Shown here piece after piece: positions 6,757 to 7,025 of a DNA stretch of 7,025 bases. Each line of letters opens with the position of its first letter. Position 1 is the first letter of the stretch. The position numbers and the translations under genes were made by a program. This DNA comes from Actinomycetes bacterium (GTDB lineage Bacteria; Actinomycetota; Actinomycetes; Actinomycetales; Cellulomonadaceae). The notes beneath the pieces were generated by a model that saw nothing but the letters and a program-made list of their open reading frames with translations, had not been told where the DNA came from and did not search any database. Location: positions 1-7,025 of the forward strand of contig JAEZAR010000248.1 in the NCBI GenBank assembly GCA_023430425.1, read 5' to 3'.

Positions 6757-7025
6757 CGCGCGCCCTCGCCGGCCCGGGTGCCGCCCGCGTCCGCGTACCC
6801 GGGGATCCGGGTGTCGTCGAGCCACGGGGGGGTCTCGTCCCGCACCGGCCACACCTCGACGCACGTGACCTCGTGCCGGCCGAGCGGGAGGTCGAGCACG
6901 ACCCGCGGCGCCCCGCCCGGGCCGGCCGGCTCGACCGCCAGGGGGCGGTGCTCGACGGCCGGCCGCGACGCGTCGTGCAGCACGTCGAGCTGGGTGCTGG
7001 TCGGGGACGCGGGTCGGCCGAGCGC
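6753..7025 (-). CDS. C-terminal 90 residues of a glycoside hydrolase, probably GH39 (beta-xylosidase type)
   Basis: The frame is open to the right edge of the window, so only the C-terminus is visible and the GTG at 6983 is not the real start. The visible part begins ALGRPASPTSTQLDVLHDAS, continues through RVVLDLPLGRHEVTCVEVWP and ends with VRDETPPWLDDTRIPGY plus a Gly/Arg-rich tail. The order is a G-x-P..PT..Q...L..AS segment, then a beta-strand-rich LDLP..(x)VT.VEV stretch, then a P-V-x-D-E-T-P-P-W tail. It resembles, from memory, the end of GH39 beta-xylosidases, where a C-terminal beta domain closes the protein. The catalytic residues lie outside the window, so this is an inference. Its stop overlaps the GH42 start (ATGA), so the two belong to one operon with DUF624. 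It could instead be another glycosidase family with a similar beta-sandwich end. Confidence 0.5.
   Translation of the reverse strand, partial: ALGRPASPTSTQLDVLHDASRPAVEHRPLAVEPAGPGGAPRVVLDLPLGRHEVTCVEVWPVRDETPPWLDDTRIPGYADAGGTRAGEGAR
6763..6767 (-). promoter_or_regulatory. Ribosome binding site of the GH42 gene
   Basis: GAGGG on the - strand (reading 6767 to 6763) lies 6 bases before the ATG at 6756. It sits inside the coding end of the upstream gene and supports this start over the open frame upstream. Confidence 0.65.

Noticed and set aside
6757..6864. Extending GH42 upstream to an alternative start at 6864.
   Set aside because: The 36 extra residues are an Arg/Gly-rich shadow of the upstream gene. 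The ATG at 6756 has a ribosome binding site and an ATGA overlap, and it leads straight into the family's N-terminal motif.

Overview
The window is very GC-rich (well above 70% by eye) and densely coded. It uses GTG as well as ATG starts, and almost every third codon position is G or C. Together with the protein families present, this points to a high-GC actinobacterium, plausibly a plant-polysaccharide degrader of the Cellulomonas/Promicromonospora type. The genus is an inference and cannot be fixed from this sequence.

Layout: two carbohydrate blocks converge on a pair of uncharacterised membrane-protein genes. On the + strand, positions 2-1837 hold most of a GH67 alpha-glucuronidase whose N-terminal end lies outside the window. 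A 96-base gap follows, then a DUF421 (YetF/YcaP-like) membrane protein (1934-2437), an 86-base gap, and a DUF2254 membrane protein (2524-3834). On the - strand, reading from the right edge, are the last 90 residues of a glycoside hydrolase that looks like GH39 (7025-6753), a complete GH42 beta-galactosidase-type enzyme (6756-4660), and a DUF624 (YesL-like) membrane protein (4655-3882). The + and - gene sets meet tail to tail at 3835-3881, where there is a strong GC hairpin.

How the genes may work together: the three - strand genes are tightly packed. There is an ATGA stop/start overlap between the first two and a 4-base gap between the last two, so they almost certainly form one co-translated operon. 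GH67 removes (4-O-methyl)-glucuronic acid from xylo-oligosaccharides, and GH39 enzymes are mostly beta-xylosidases. The neighbourhood therefore reads as a locus for intracellular trimming of imported hemicellulose oligosaccharides. GH42 would supply a beta-galactosidase or alpha-L-arabinopyranosidase step. No transporter or regulator gene is visible, and the GH42 start carries no signal peptide. The DUF421/DUF2254 pair has no evident link to sugar metabolism.

I see no tRNA, rRNA, CRISPR array, insertion sequence or phage gene. No gap between genes exceeds 100 bases. I find no clearly new multi-gene system. The best leads are the co-translated GH39-like/GH42/DUF624 operon, the DUF421-DUF2254 pair, and a perfect 15-bp tandem duplication inside a membrane helix of the DUF624 protein.
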